Assembly: GCF_002847525.1 (NCBI RefSeq)
Contig: NZ_PKKM01000012.1
Location: 18,518 to 82,517, forward strand
Length of the DNA stretch: 64,000 bases
Source of the DNA: Schaalia odontolytica
GTDB taxonomy: Bacteria > Actinomycetota > Actinomycetes > Actinomycetales > Actinomycetaceae
Reading direction: 5' to 3'
The first letter of the stretch is position 1; the number at the start of each line of letters is the position of its first letter. Made by a program: the position numbers and the translations under genes. The notes under the pieces were generated by a model, which had not been told where the DNA came from, made no database searches, and saw nothing but the letters and a program-made list of their open reading frames with translations. This document shows positions 39,905 through 48,688 of the stretch, in pieces.

Positions 39905-39998
39905 GATGGTCTCCTAGTGAATCCGGGCGGACTGTGCCGCCCCAAGCGTGTTGTCTTCGACGTGGCGCTATCCGGCGTAGGTGCCGGGGCGCGCGACT

Positions 39999-40565
39999 TT
40001 AGAACGGGGGCTCGTCGCCGAAGGAGGTGGCGCCGCCAGCGGGGGCGGAACGCCACGGGTCCTCGGGGGAGCCGCCGGTCGGTGCGCCGTAGTTGGCGCC
40101 ACCCTGGCCGTATCCACCCTGGCCGCCGCCGTAACCGCCGCCCTGCTGGGGCGCGCCCTGCTGGCCGCGGTTGTCGGACTGGTAGCCGCCGCCACCGGAG
40201 GGGGCGGTGCGGGTGACCTGCGCGCGTGCGCGGCGCAGGGAGGGGCCGACCTCGTCGACCTGCAGCTCAACGACCGTGCGACGTTCACCCTGCTGGGTGT
40301 CGTACGAGCGCTGGGTGAGGCGACCCTGAACGATGACGCGCATGCCCTTACGCAGCGACTCGGCGACGTTCTCAGCGGTCTCGCGCCACACGGAGCAGCG
40401 CATGAAGAGGGTGTCGCCGTCGCGCCACTCACCGGCGTTACGGTCGTAGGTTCGGGGGGTGGAGGCCACCGTGAAATCGGCGACCGCGGCACCGGACTGC
40501 GTCCAACGCAGTTCGGGGTCAGCGGTCAGGTTACCGATGACAGTGATGACGGTATCTCCGGCCAT
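39999..40565 (-). CDS. ssb: Single-stranded DNA-binding protein
   Basis: 188 aa. The OB fold starts [21 protein letters not shown] and contains [22 protein letters not shown] Gly/Gln/Tyr-rich disordered linker follows from about residue 120. The protein ends in GDEPPF, close to the DDDIPF-type acidic tip that recruits replication and repair proteins. In-operon between rpsF and rpsR, as is usual. Confidence 0.96.
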   Translation of the reverse strand: MAGDTVITVIGNLTADPELRWTQSGAAVADFTVASTPRTYDRNAGEWRDGDTLFMRCSVWRETAENVAESLRKGMRVIVQGRLTQRSYDTQQGERRTVVELQVDEVGPSLRRARAQVTRTAPSGGGGYQSDNRGQQGAPQQGGGYGGGQGGYGQGGANYGAPTGGSPEDPWRSAPAGGATSFGDEPPF

Positions 40566-40600
40566 GTCGGCTCCTCGGGCTTAGAGGGTGTGGTGTCGGC

Positions 40601-40903
40601 TCAGTGAGCGTCGGGGCGCAGGAGCTTCGTACGGAGAATGGTCTCGTCGATGCCCATGCGGCGGTTGATCTCGAGAGCGACCTCGGGGGTCGTGGTCATG
40701 TCGATGACGACGTAGATGCCCTCAGAACGCTTGAGGATGTCGTAAGCAAGGCGGCGCTTGCCCCAGACGTCAACGTTCTCGACGGATCCGCCGTTGGCAG
40801 CCACGGGTGCCAGGTACTTCTCCATCATGGGGGCGACGGTGCGCTCGTCGATCGAAGGATCGAGGATCACCATCAGTTCGTAGTTACGCACGTTGGTTCC
40901 CAC
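40601..40903 (-). CDS. rpsF: 30S ribosomal protein S6
   Basis: 100 aa. Starts RNYELMVILDPSIDERTV and contains GKRRLAYDILKRSEGIYVVIDM, the S6 core. First gene of the operon, with a GGAGGTGGG ribosome binding site (about 40905-40914). The roughly 250 bp beyond holds its promoter and the MATE-gene terminator. Confidence 0.97.
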   Translation of the reverse strand: MGTNVRNYELMVILDPSIDERTVAPMMEKYLAPVAANGGSVENVDVWGKRRLAYDILKRSEGIYVVIDMTTTPEVALEINRRMGIDETILRTKLLRPDAH

Positions 40904-41126
40904 CTCCTATGGTCTTTACGGTCACGGACGGTCCGTGACAGGAGGGCGTTGCGTATGGCCCGTGAGGGCCTGCTGGACCGGCCGCGGGTGCGGATAGTCC
41001 AGCTACCCACTTTACACGGGTGGCAGCGTCTTCGCTAGGGCGTTTCCGGTCACGATTGGGCTCCTCGGAACGAGGCGTGGGCTCGCCCCGCCGGGACGCC
41101 GACCCCCGCGCGAAACCGCGGGTGGG

Positions 41127-41150
41127 GACGAGGCCGGCCCCGGCCTCGTC
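41127..41150 (-). terminator. Hairpin downstream of the MATE gene
   Basis: GACGAGGCCGG and CCGGCCTCGTC (11 bp) around CC, 7 bp from the MATE stop. One arm contains the dispersed 12-mer described elsewhere. It is a plausible GC-rich terminator without a T tract. Confidence 0.55.
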
Positions 41151-41156
41151 GATCGG

Positions 41157-42530
41157 CTACAGAGAGCGGGCACCGAGCCCGTTGGTGAGGGCCCGCATGC
41201 CCGTGTAGACGGCCGAGTAGGCGAGCCAGACCATCGCGAGGGCGAGGGAGGGGCGTGCCGTGAGCGTGGCGGAGTGGGCGATGACCCACAGGAGGGGCGC
41301 GTAGACGACAAGGTTGACGATGCCGGCGACGGCCAGGTAGCGGCCTCGGCCCGCGCCGATGAGGACGCCGTCGAGGAGGAAGACGTAGCCTGCGATGGGC
41401 TGGAAGAGTGCGCCGACGATGATGGCGACGGTCGCGTAGTCGATGACGGTCTGGTCGGTCGTGAAGATGCGGGTAATCCAGGGCGCGGTGATCGCCAGAG
41501 CGACGCCGACGGCGACGCCGAAGCCGATGCCCCAGCGTGAGAGGGTGCGCAGGAGGGGGCGCATGGCGCCGCGCTCTCCGGTGCCGGTTGTGAATCCGGC
41601 GAGCGCCTGGGCGGCGATCGCGAGGGCGTCGAGCACGTACGCGGCGAAGGACCACAGGGTCCACACGATCTGGTGAGCGGCCAGGGCCTGGGTGGAGATC
41701 GCGGTGACCGCGCTCAGGGTCGCGAGGAGGGCGACGCGCAGTGCGAGGGTGCGCACGAGCAGAGGCGCTCCCTCGAGTGCCGCGCCGAACAGGCCGTGCG
41801 TGGAGGGGCGCAGGCTCACGCCCTCGCGCCGGGCCGCTCGCACGATCATCCACCCGAGGAACGCCGCCATCAGCGTCTGGGTGATCGCGGTGCCCAGGCC
41901 TGAACCCGCCACCCCCAGGCCGAGGGGATACATGAGCACCCAGTTGGCCACCGCGTTGAAGGCCGCGCCCACGGACGCTGCGACCAAGGGAGTGCGCGTG
42001 TCCTGCAGCCCGCGCAGGGTGCCCGTGGCCGCCAGGACGACGAACATGCCGACGAGGCCGGGCGCGGAGGCGCGCAGGTAGGCCAGGGCGTGCGGCATGG
42101 TGGCCGCGTCGGCCCCTAGCCAGGTGAGCAGGGGAGAAGCGAAGACGGCCAGGAGGATCGCGGCGAGGGCGCCAAGGCCTCCCGCCAGCCACATGGCCTC
42201 GACCCCCGAGCGGATCGCACGGTCGCGTCGCCCGGCCCCCAGGTGCCGGCCCGCCAGGGAGGTCGTCGAGTAGGCGAGGAAGATGAAGAGCCCGACCGCC
42301 GTGTTCAGCACGGTTGACGCGATGCCCAGGCCCGCCAGCTGCGGGGTTCCCAGATGGCCCACCATCGTGGAGTCGATGACGGTGAACAGAGGCTCCGCAA
42401 TGAGGGCCCCCAGAGAGGGCAGCGCGAGCGCCAGGATCATCCGCGTGGTGATCGTCGGGGCCGACGAGGCCGGGTCCCCCTCACGCTTCGCGGGTGAGGT
42501 CGGGTCGCTGGGTCCCTGTGTGCTCGTCAT
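41157..42530 (-). CDS. MATE family multidrug efflux protein
   Basis: 457 aa with about twelve TM helices. Start ATG 42530 (GGAGTG upstream) removes 18 N-terminal codons of the longest frame. Typical MATE segments: IDSTMVGHLGTPQLAGLGIASTVLN in the first helices and LAAHQIVWTLWSFAAYVLDALAIAAQALAG in the second half (positions about 290-320). DinF-like subfamily appearance. Na+ or H+ coupled efflux of cationic compounds is the family role; the substrate is unknown. Confidence 0.9.
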   Translation of the reverse strand: MTSTQGPSDPTSPAKREGDPASSAPTITTRMILALALPSLGALIAEPLFTVIDSTMVGHLGTPQLAGLGIASTVLNTAVGLFIFLAYSTTSLAGRHLGAGRRDRAIRSGVEAMWLAGGLGALAAILLAVFASPLLTWLGADAATMPHALAYLRASAPGLVGMFVVLAATGTLRGLQDTRTPLVAASVGAAFNAVANWVLMYPLGLGVAGSGLGTAITQTLMAAFLGWMIVRAARREGVSLRPSTHGLFGAALEGAPLLVRTLALRVALLATLSAVTAISTQALAAHQIVWTLWSFAAYVLDALAIAAQALAGFTTGTGERGAMRPLLRTLSRWGIGFGVAVGVALAITAPWITRIFTTDQTVIDYATVAIIVGALFQPIAGYVFLLDGVLIGAGRGRYLAVAGIVNLVVYAPLLWVIAHSATLTARPSLALAMVWLAYSAVYTGMRALTNGLGARSL

Positions 42531-42869
42531 GACACTCCGATTCTTTTCCACAATGTGTGCACAGGCCTGTGGAAAGCCGTACATTGGGAAATTCTAGATG
42601 GCTCAATGAATGACAATGATGTGACTGTGATGAGGATATCTGCCCTGACAGATCGGTCATTTCGCGTTGTACACAGGCGTCGTCGGCGTTGTGCACAGGT
42701 TATCCACAATATGTGCACATGCCCGTGCACAGCGCCGGTCGCGCGATCGCCTACAACGCGTTAGTCTTCGCCTGAAGGCTCTCTATCCACAGGGCTTCAG
42801 GCCGCGCTCGCGGCACTCAGCCCGGCCCCGGCCTCGTCCCTATACGACCGCGCACCCGAGAGGATCACG
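42531..42869. promoter_or_regulatory. DnaA-box-rich region upstream of dnaB
   Basis: A divergent intergenic region of 339 bp without a gene. Perfect TTATCCACA at 42700-42708; CTATCCACA at 42783-42791; the dyad TTTCCACA (42545-42552) and TGTGGAAA (42568-42575); and several TGTGCACA/GTGCACAGG-type variants between 42665 and 42735. It should contain the dnaB and MATE promoters. The 12-mer CCCCGGCCTCGT lies at 42826-42837. Confidence 0.65.
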
Positions 42870-44225
42870 ATGTCCGACGACCAGTTCGACCGCGTCCCCC
42901 CGCAGGACATCGACGCGGAGATGAGCGTCCTCGGATCGATGATGCTGACGACCGAGGCCGCCAACGTCGTCTCCGAGATGCTGCGCGGGCAGGACTTCTA
43001 CCAGCCCAGCCACGAGACGATCTTCGACACCATCGTCGAACTCAACGGCCGCGCAGAACCCGCCGACGCGATCACCGTCGCCGGCGAACTCAAGCGCGCG
43101 GGCGTCCTGTCGAAGGTGGGCGGCGCAGCCTACCTGCACACCCTCATCGCCTCCGTGCCCACCGCCGCGAACGCCGCCTACTACGCGCGCATCGTGCGCG
43201 AACGCGCCATCATGCGCCGCCTCGTCACCGCGGGAACGCGCGTCGTCCAGCTCGGCTACGCGGACGCGGGCGGCGACGTCGACGAGATCGTCGACCAAGC
43301 CCAGGCCGAGGTCTACGCCGTCTCCGACGGGCGCGAAACCACAGACTACGTCTCCATGACGCAGATGAGCTCGGACATCCTCAACGCGCTCGAAGACATC
43401 GAGAAGAACCAGGGCAAGCTCAACGGCGTGCCCACCGGCTTCACCGACCTCGACGAACTCACCCAGGGCCTGCACGGCGGCCAGATGATCATCGTCGCCG
43501 CCCGACCCGCCATGGGTAAGTCCACGCTCGCCCTGGATTTCTGCCGATCGGCGTCCATGAAGCACGGCATCACGTCGCTGATCTTCTCCCTGGAAATGAG
43601 CTCGCAGGAAATCGCGATGCGTATGCTCTCCGCCGAGTCCGGCGTGCGCCTGTCCAAGATGCAGGCCGGCAAAATGAGCGACGTCGACTGGCGCAAGGTC
43701 GCCGAAACCACCTCGCGCATGAGCGAGGCACCCCTGTACGTCGACGACTCCGCGAACATCACCATCTCCGAGATCCGCTCGAAGTGCCGCCGCCTCAAGC
43801 AGCAGGAAAACCTGGGCCTCGTCGTCATCGACTACCTCCAGCTCATGACGAGCGGCCGCCAGGTCGAGTCGCGTCAGCAGGAAGTCTCCGCGATGTCGCG
43901 AAACCTCAAGCTCCTGGCCAAGGACCTCGACATTCCGGTCATCGCCGTCGCGCAGCTGAACCGTAACTCTGAGGGCCGCACCGACCGCAAGCCCATGATG
44001 AGCGACCTGCGCGAATCCGGCTCGCTCGAGCAGGACGCCGACATCATTATCCTGCTGCACCGCCCCGACTACTACGACAAGGAAGACCGCCCCGGCGAGG
44101 CTGACATCATCGTCGCCAAGCACCGCGCCGGCGCGACCGCGACCGTCACCGCCCTCTTCCAGGGCGACATGGCGCGCTTTGTCAACTACACGGGACGCCC
44201 GGAACCCGGCGGCGGCGGAGAGTAA
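42870..44225 (+). CDS. dnaB: Replicative DNA helicase DnaB
   Basis: 451 aa hexameric 5'-3' helicase. The N-terminal domain begins RVPPQDIDAEMSVLGSMML. The RecA-like domain carries Walker A ARPAMGKST (near residue 212) and Walker B LGLVVIDYLQLM (near 315), then AQLNRNSEGR and SGSLEQDADIIILLHR. No intein is inserted, unlike in several actinobacterial dnaB genes. The ribosome binding site is weak (AGAGGATC). Confidence 0.97.
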   Translation: MSDDQFDRVPPQDIDAEMSVLGSMMLTTEAANVVSEMLRGQDFYQPSHETIFDTIVELNGRAEPADAITVAGELKRAGVLSKVGGAAYLHTLIASVPTAANAAYYARIVRERAIMRRLVTAGTRVVQLGYADAGGDVDEIVDQAQAEVYAVSDGRETTDYVSMTQMSSDILNALEDIEKNQGKLNGVPTGFTDLDELTQGLHGGQMIIVAARPAMGKSTLALDFCRSASMKHGITSLIFSLEMSSQEIAMRMLSAESGVRLSKMQAGKMSDVDWRKVAETTSRMSEAPLYVDDSANITISEIRSKCRRLKQQENLGLVVIDYLQLMTSGRQVESRQQEVSAMSRNLKLLAKDLDIPVIAVAQLNRNSEGRTDRKPMMSDLRESGSLEQDADIIILLHRPDYYDKEDRPGEADIIVAKHRAGATATVTALFQGDMARFVNYTGRPEPGGGGE

Positions 44226-44290
44226 AGGCGCTTTGCCCGGGCCCGGTGTTCTGGGCGCCGCTTGTGCTTTGTGGGGCCGGGCTGCTGGTT

Positions 44291-44392
44291 GTGCCCGTGG
44301 GCGGCGGCCCGCCCGCGAGCCGTCCGCGCCGCGAGCTTCGCTCGGCGCGTCGTCTCGAAGCCCGGCCAGGCCCCGCCGCCGCCCACGGGCAC
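44291..44392. repeat. G-type inverted-repeat element, copy 3
   Basis: 102 bp; perfect 17-bp arms GTGCCCGTGGGCGGCGG (44291-44307) and complement (44376-44392) around the conserved core. It starts 66 bp after the dnaB stop. The preceding GGGCGCCGCTTGTGCTTTGT region matches the sequence before copy 4. Confidence 0.88.
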
Positions 44393-44450
44393 CGCAGCCT
44401 GGCTCACTTCATATCCGGGCCATTGCACCCTCATTGCTGAGTCCACAATC

Positions 44451-44563
44451 AATTTCGCATGCAATTCCCTCACAGTTCTTTCAAACCATGAATTTTGATT
44501 GTTGGTATTCCAACGTTTTCAGACGTTGTTGAAACTTCTTTCAATCGAATTGCATGCGAGTTT
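44451..44563. repeat. A-type inverted-repeat element, copy 2
   Basis: Left arm AATTTCGCATGCAATTC (44451-44467), right arm GAATTGCATGCGA (44547-44559), 13 perfect pairs. The interior has two small hairpins: GTTGG-TATT-CCAAC (44501-44514) and CAACGT/ACGTTG (about 44511-44528). Confidence 0.8.
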
Positions 44564-44733
44564 TCTGAGGCCTGGTCCTGCTGTGACCTTCCGGCTCCGC
44601 GGTTAGGCTCTGCGTCTCGAGGTGTGCTTGGTTCCTCCGGTGTCCGCCACGCTGGGGGTGCTTCGAGGGGTTGTATGAAAGAAATATCGCCCCTGCGTAG
44701 CACTGTATGGTCGTGTGGGGTGTCTCTGTGAAA

Positions 44734-44806
44734 GAAATATCGCCCCAGCACGGTGAAAATGGTCGGAAATTGGGCATTTTGGGTGTGTGTGGGCGATGAA
44801 AATTTC
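44734..44806. repeat. L-type inverted-repeat element, copy 3 (divergent arms)
   Basis: GAAATATCGCCC (44734-44745) pairs with GGGCGAT and ATTTC (44791-44797, 44802-44806) across a 4-nt bulge. The loop GGTGAAAATGGTCGGAAATTG plus GGC resembles the loops at 13446 and 24658, though the arms are unrelated. The left-arm sequence AAAGAAATATCGCCCC also occurs at about 44678-44693. Confidence 0.55.
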
Positions 44807-44826
44807 ATGATGGCCCGATCTATGCC

Positions 44827-44910
44827 GTGCAGGGGTGGAAAATGTTTCATCTGGGGTGCCGGATCCGCGTGCAGGGGTGGAAAATGTTTCATCTGGGGTG
44901 CCGGATCCCC
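44827..44910. repeat. Two tandem 42-bp direct repeats
   Basis: Units 44827-44868 and 44869-44910, each GTGCAGGGGTGGAAAATGTT then TCATCTGGGGTGCCGGATCC, differ only in the last two bases. A degenerate unit precedes them (about 44790-44826) and a partial one follows (GTGCGGGGGTGG at 44911). No open frame is shared. The rest of the gap to rarD, 44923-45079, shows nothing recognisable. Confidence 0.85.
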
Positions 44911-45079
44911 GTGCGGGGGTGGTTTTTCTTTCGCTTCTTGGTTCTGTGAGGCAGCACTGACGCCCACTATGCGCCGCGCGGTGCGAGCCTCAGTGTACGG
45001 TGCGGACCTCACCGAGAGGGCGACACAAAACTGTGCGCGGTACCGTCCTCGCTGCCCGTTGTTGCTCGCGTCCCCGGCC

Positions 45080-46030
45080 TCAGTCCTGGTGCCCCGTGCG
45101 CGCCAGGCGCTTGGCGCGCACGGAGGAAAGTAGCCAGTCGGCGCTCAGGCAGCTCAGCGCCACCCACACGACGCCCATTGCGATCCAGCGGAACGTGGGT
45201 ACGGTCTCGTGGAAGATGAACACTGCGACGAGGAGCTGCAGGGTGGGCCCCAGGTACTGCAGGAAGCCCATCGTCCCCAGGGTCAGGCCCCTTGCTGCCG
45301 AGGCGAACATGATGAGGGGGATCATCGTCAACGCACCCGCGCCCACCAGGAGCGCCAGGTGAATTACCCAGGACACCCCAGAGTCGTCGGATGAGGCGAT
45401 CGTGTGGAAAGACGTCGAGGATGTGGCCGCCAGGTAGGCGTAGTAGCCGAGCAGGACGGGCGAGACCGCGGCCGTCTCGATCGCCATGCCCGCCAGCGGG
45501 TCGACGCGTGCGGCCACGTCCTTCTTCACGAGGGAATACAGGCCGAACGTCAGAGCGAGCGTGAGCGAGACGATAGGTACCGAACGCTGGCCGATCACGA
45601 GGATGACGACGGCGACGACGCCGAGGGCCAGGGCCACTTTCTGGATTGGGGTGACGCGCTCGCGCAGCACGATGAGGCCCAGCGCGATCGTCACGAGGGG
45701 ATTGATGAAGTAGCCGACCGCCGCATCAGTTGTGTGGCCGGCGAGGACCGCGTACACGTACACCGACCAGTTGACGACGACGAGCGCGCCCGCGACCGCG
45801 AGGCGCCACAGGGCTCCCCGGTCGGCGATCAGCGCGCGGATCTTCCCCAGCGAACCCGTCACAGCGAGTGCGACCAGGCAGAAGAACAGGCCCCACACCG
45901 CGCGGTGGACGATCACCTCGACGGCGCCGGCGGGGGAGAGCAGCGAGAAGTACAGGGGGAAGAAACCCCAGATCACGTAGCAGGAAACGCCGAGGGCGAG
46001 TGCGCGTGGTTCGTTCTTCTGGGTGCTCAT
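45080..46030 (-). CDS. rarD: EamA-family transporter RarD
   Basis: 316 aa, about ten TM helices. The RarD hallmarks are the N-terminal GVSCYVIWGFFPLYFSLL and HRAVWGLFFC, with FINPLVTIALGLIVLRERVTP in the middle. Family members are annotated as chloramphenicol-sensitivity proteins; the true substrate is uncertain. Start ATG 46030 overlaps the hemA stop by 4 nt, so it is coupled to hemA. Confidence 0.9.
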   Translation of the reverse strand: MSTQKNEPRALALGVSCYVIWGFFPLYFSLLSPAGAVEVIVHRAVWGLFFCLVALAVTGSLGKIRALIADRGALWRLAVAGALVVVNWSVYVYAVLAGHTTDAAVGYFINPLVTIALGLIVLRERVTPIQKVALALGVVAVVILVIGQRSVPIVSLTLALTFGLYSLVKKDVAARVDPLAGMAIETAAVSPVLLGYYAYLAATSSTSFHTIASSDDSGVSWVIHLALLVGAGALTMIPLIMFASAARGLTLGTMGFLQYLGPTLQLLVAVFIFHETVPTFRWIAMGVVWVALSCLSADWLLSSVRAKRLARTGHQD

Positions 46031-47349
46031 GCACCCAGTGTATGAACATTGTGTGGGCAGACGCCGCCGCGGGAACGGCTGTGATCACCTGGCGAGAAAG
46101 CGTGAGGGGTCGCGTCGTCCCCCGAGATCAGGGCGGTCTCGTCGATGCCGAGGACCACGCCGAGGGCCTCCAGGTAGCGTTCCTGCTGGCTCTCCTCGCC
46201 GGCCCGGCGCGCCATGACGGTCGGGTTGTGGATGAGGCGCGCGGCCAGGTGACGCAGTGCTCGGGCTGCGTCGTCCGTCGAGAGGGGATCCTCGCCGAGG
46301 CGATCGATCTCCTCCTCAACGATGCGGAAAACGCGTGAGCGCAGGTGCCGCACGACCGGGTCCATGGATCGGGCGCCGAGGCCGCGCTCGAAGGAGGAGA
46401 CCTCCTCGTCGATGATGGCGCGGGCGCGCGTCAGCGCGTCAGCATCGGCTGCCGGGACCGAGGCCTGGATGGTCGGCAGGTCGATGAGCGTGACGTTCGG
46501 GAGTGAGGCGACGGAGCTTTCGGTGTCGCGCATGAGGGCGAGGTCCAGGACCACGGTGTGCCCGGCCTGGGCGGCCATGTCGCGCGTCAGGACGGGGCTT
46601 CCCAGCCCTCGGCATGTCACCACGAGGTCGGCGCGCTTCAGAGCAGAGGGCAGGTCTGCGGCATCAACCCAGCCGATGCCTCGCCCTTCGGCGAATTCGC
46701 GTGCGCGCCCAGACGTCGAGTAGACGGACACGTCCGATGCGCCGAGCGCGTGCAGGGCGCTGACGGTCGCGCCCGCGTAGGCGCCCGTGCCGACGATGAG
46801 CACGCGCGTGTCCACCCACGGTCCCAGGTGAGCCGCAGCCATGTCGAGGCCGACGGCGACGACGGATCGTCCAGCCCCGGCCAGTCCGGTCTCGGTTGCG
46901 ACGCGGCGGGAGGTCGCCGAGGCCCGTTCGGCGGCGCGCCCCAGGTCGCAGCTGAGGGTCCCGTCCTCCCAGGCCGTGCGCGCGGCGCGTCGCATCTGCC
47001 CCGCGATTTCGCGCTCGCCGATGACCATGGATTCCAGTCCCGCCGCAGTCGAAAACAGATCGACGAGGCCGTCGCGACCCCACAGGTGACGCAGGTGCAC
47101 GTCCTCGCGCTGTGCGTGCGAGGCCTGGGCGAGCTCGCGCTCGACCGCGTCCTTGAGCGCGTGGGGGTCGGCCGAGGCCGGGGCGTCGACGTAGATGGTG
47201 ACGCGATTGCAGGTGCGCAGGACCATGACTCCGCGCGCGTTCGGCAGCGAGCGCGTGAGGGTGGGACCCAGATCGTCCGCGCTGGAGAGCCGGGCGATGT
47301 CATCGAGGGGGGTGTAGCGGTGGTCCGCGGAGAGCACATGAATAGTCAC
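46027..47349 (-). CDS. hemA: Glutamyl-tRNA reductase
   Basis: First committed step of C5-pathway tetrapyrrole synthesis: glutamyl-tRNA to glutamate-1-semialdehyde. The catalytic cysteine is in VLRTCNRVTIY (about residue 45), followed by GLESMVIGEREIAGQMRRA. The NADPH domain has VLIVGTGAYAGATVSAL. The GTG at 47349 starts the family-like MTIHVLSADHRYTPL; a GTG at 47370 would add 7 residues, and neither has a strong ribosome binding site. The C-terminal 35 residues are atypical. Diverges from hemE. Confidence 0.93.
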   Translation of the reverse strand: MTIHVLSADHRYTPLDDIARLSSADDLGPTLTRSLPNARGVMVLRTCNRVTIYVDAPASADPHALKDAVERELAQASHAQREDVHLRHLWGRDGLVDLFSTAAGLESMVIGEREIAGQMRRAARTAWEDGTLSCDLGRAAERASATSRRVATETGLAGAGRSVVAVGLDMAAAHLGPWVDTRVLIVGTGAYAGATVSALHALGASDVSVYSTSGRAREFAEGRGIGWVDAADLPSALKRADLVVTCRGLGSPVLTRDMAAQAGHTVVLDLALMRDTESSVASLPNVTLIDLPTIQASVPAADADALTRARAIIDEEVSSFERGLGARSMDPVVRHLRSRVFRIVEEEIDRLGEDPLSTDDAARALRHLAARLIHNPTVMARRAGEESQQERYLEALGVVLGIDETALISGDDATPHAFSPGDHSRSRGGVCPHNVHTLGA

Positions 47350-47370
47350 AACGCGTCCATTTAAGGGCAC

Positions 47371-47590
47371 GCGGGTAGCGCGAGCAGAGTAGCGAAGCTA
47401 TTTATGTTGGTGACGCCGTGTCATTTTGGAATGTCGGTGAAATAAATGGCTCTCTCCCGCGGATAAATGGATATAAAGGCACGCAAAATCAAGCTTTTGC
47501 GGCGTGTGAGAAATTGTCTTGAACTAAACTGGAAAACGACGGAAATGCGCGAATTAACGCATGAAAACATCATTAAATTAAGGGAGACAC
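47371..47590. promoter_or_regulatory. AT-rich divergent control region between hemA and hemE
   Basis: 220 bp, markedly AT-richer than its flanks from about 47395. It contains TATAAA (47472-47477), a dyad CGCAAAA-TCAAGC-TTTTGCG (about 47482-47501), and TGCG/CGCA flanking AATTAA near 47546-47561. Promoters for both heme transcripts must be here. No known heme or iron operator was recognised. Confidence 0.45.
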
Positions 47591-48688
47591 ATGACGACGC
47601 CCCCGCTGATTGCCGCCCTGACCGGGCAACGCGGGCCCATCCCCGTGTGGTTCATGCGTCAGGCCGGACGCTCCCTGCCTGAGTACCGCGAGCTGCGCGC
47701 CGACGTCGGCCTGCCCATGCTCGAGGCCTGCCTGCGCCCCGACGTGGCCGCCGAGGCAACGGTGCAGCCCGTGCGGCGCCACGGCGTGGATGCGGGCATC
47801 TTCTTTTCGGACATCATGGTCCCCCTGCGCCTGGCCGGGGTGGGTGTCGAGATTGAGTCGGGCGTCGGCCCCGTCCTCGATCATCCCTATCGCACGCGCG
47901 AGAGTATCGACGAGCTCCTGAGTCATCGGTATGGGGAGGGGTCGTGGACCGATTCCACCGGGCGTACGCGCGACTGTGCCGAGGGAGCCCAGTCCGTGCG
48001 CGACGGCGTCGCAACGGCGGTGCGCGAGCTGGGCTCCACGCCGCTCATTGGATTCGGCGGCGCCCCCTTCACCCTGGCCGCGTACATGGTCGAGGGACGC
48101 CCCTCCCGCGACCACATGGCTGCGCGCTCGCTCGCGGCGTCGGACCCGGGCGCGTGGGATGCTCTCATGACCTGGTGTGCGCGGGTCAGTGCCGACTTCA
48201 TCACCGATCAGATCGAGGCCGGCGCCAGCGCCGCGCAGCTCTTCGACTCGTGGGTAGGGTCCCTCTCGCCTCGTACCTATAGGGAATCTGTCGCGCCGTA
48301 TTCGCGCATGGTTGCGCAGCGCGTCGCCGGCGTCGTCAGTCCGGTGACCGGTGAGTGCGCTCCGCTCATCCACTTCGGGACGGGCAGCGCGCCGATCCTG
48401 TCCGATATGGCCGAGGTCGGTGCCGACTGCGTGGGCGTGGACTGGAAGACGGACCTGTCGTGGGCCATCGCGCAGGTGCCCGGGAAGGCCGTGCAGGGGA
48501 ATTTGGACCCCGCACTACTTCAGGCCCCGTGGCACGTTATCGAACAGGTTGTTCGAGATATTCTCGACGCTGGGCGCTCCGCCCCAGGCCACGTCTTCAA
48601 CCTTGGGCACGGCGTGCCACCCACGACCAACCCGGACGTGCTGACGCGCATCGTCGAGCTGGTGCACGAGCTGGGTGACGAACGATGA
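47591..48688 (+). CDS. hemE: Uroporphyrinogen decarboxylase
   Basis: 365 aa. Converts uroporphyrinogen III to coproporphyrinogen III. The family signatures are PVWFMRQAGRSLPEYRELR (residues about 16-34) and IGFGGAPFTLAAYMVEG (about 150-166), with the catalytic aspartate in FFSDIMVPL. Start ATG 47591 has GGGAG upstream. It overlaps hemY by 4 nt. Confidence 0.97.
   Translation: MTTPPLIAALTGQRGPIPVWFMRQAGRSLPEYRELRADVGLPMLEACLRPDVAAEATVQPVRRHGVDAGIFFSDIMVPLRLAGVGVEIESGVGPVLDHPYRTRESIDELLSHRYGEGSWTDSTGRTRDCAEGAQSVRDGVATAVRELGSTPLIGFGGAPFTLAAYMVEGRPSRDHMAARSLAASDPGAWDALMTWCARVSADFITDQIEAGASAAQLFDSWVGSLSPRTYRESVAPYSRMVAQRVAGVVSPVTGECAPLIHFGTGSAPILSDMAEVGADCVGVDWKTDLSWAIAQVPGKAVQGNLDPALLQAPWHVIEQVVRDILDAGRSAPGHVFNLGHGVPPTTNPDVLTRIVELVHELGDER

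Noticed and set aside
42870-44225. Intein in dnaB (or in dnaA, gyrA, gyrB)
   Set aside because: All motif spacings and lengths are those of intein-free proteins.
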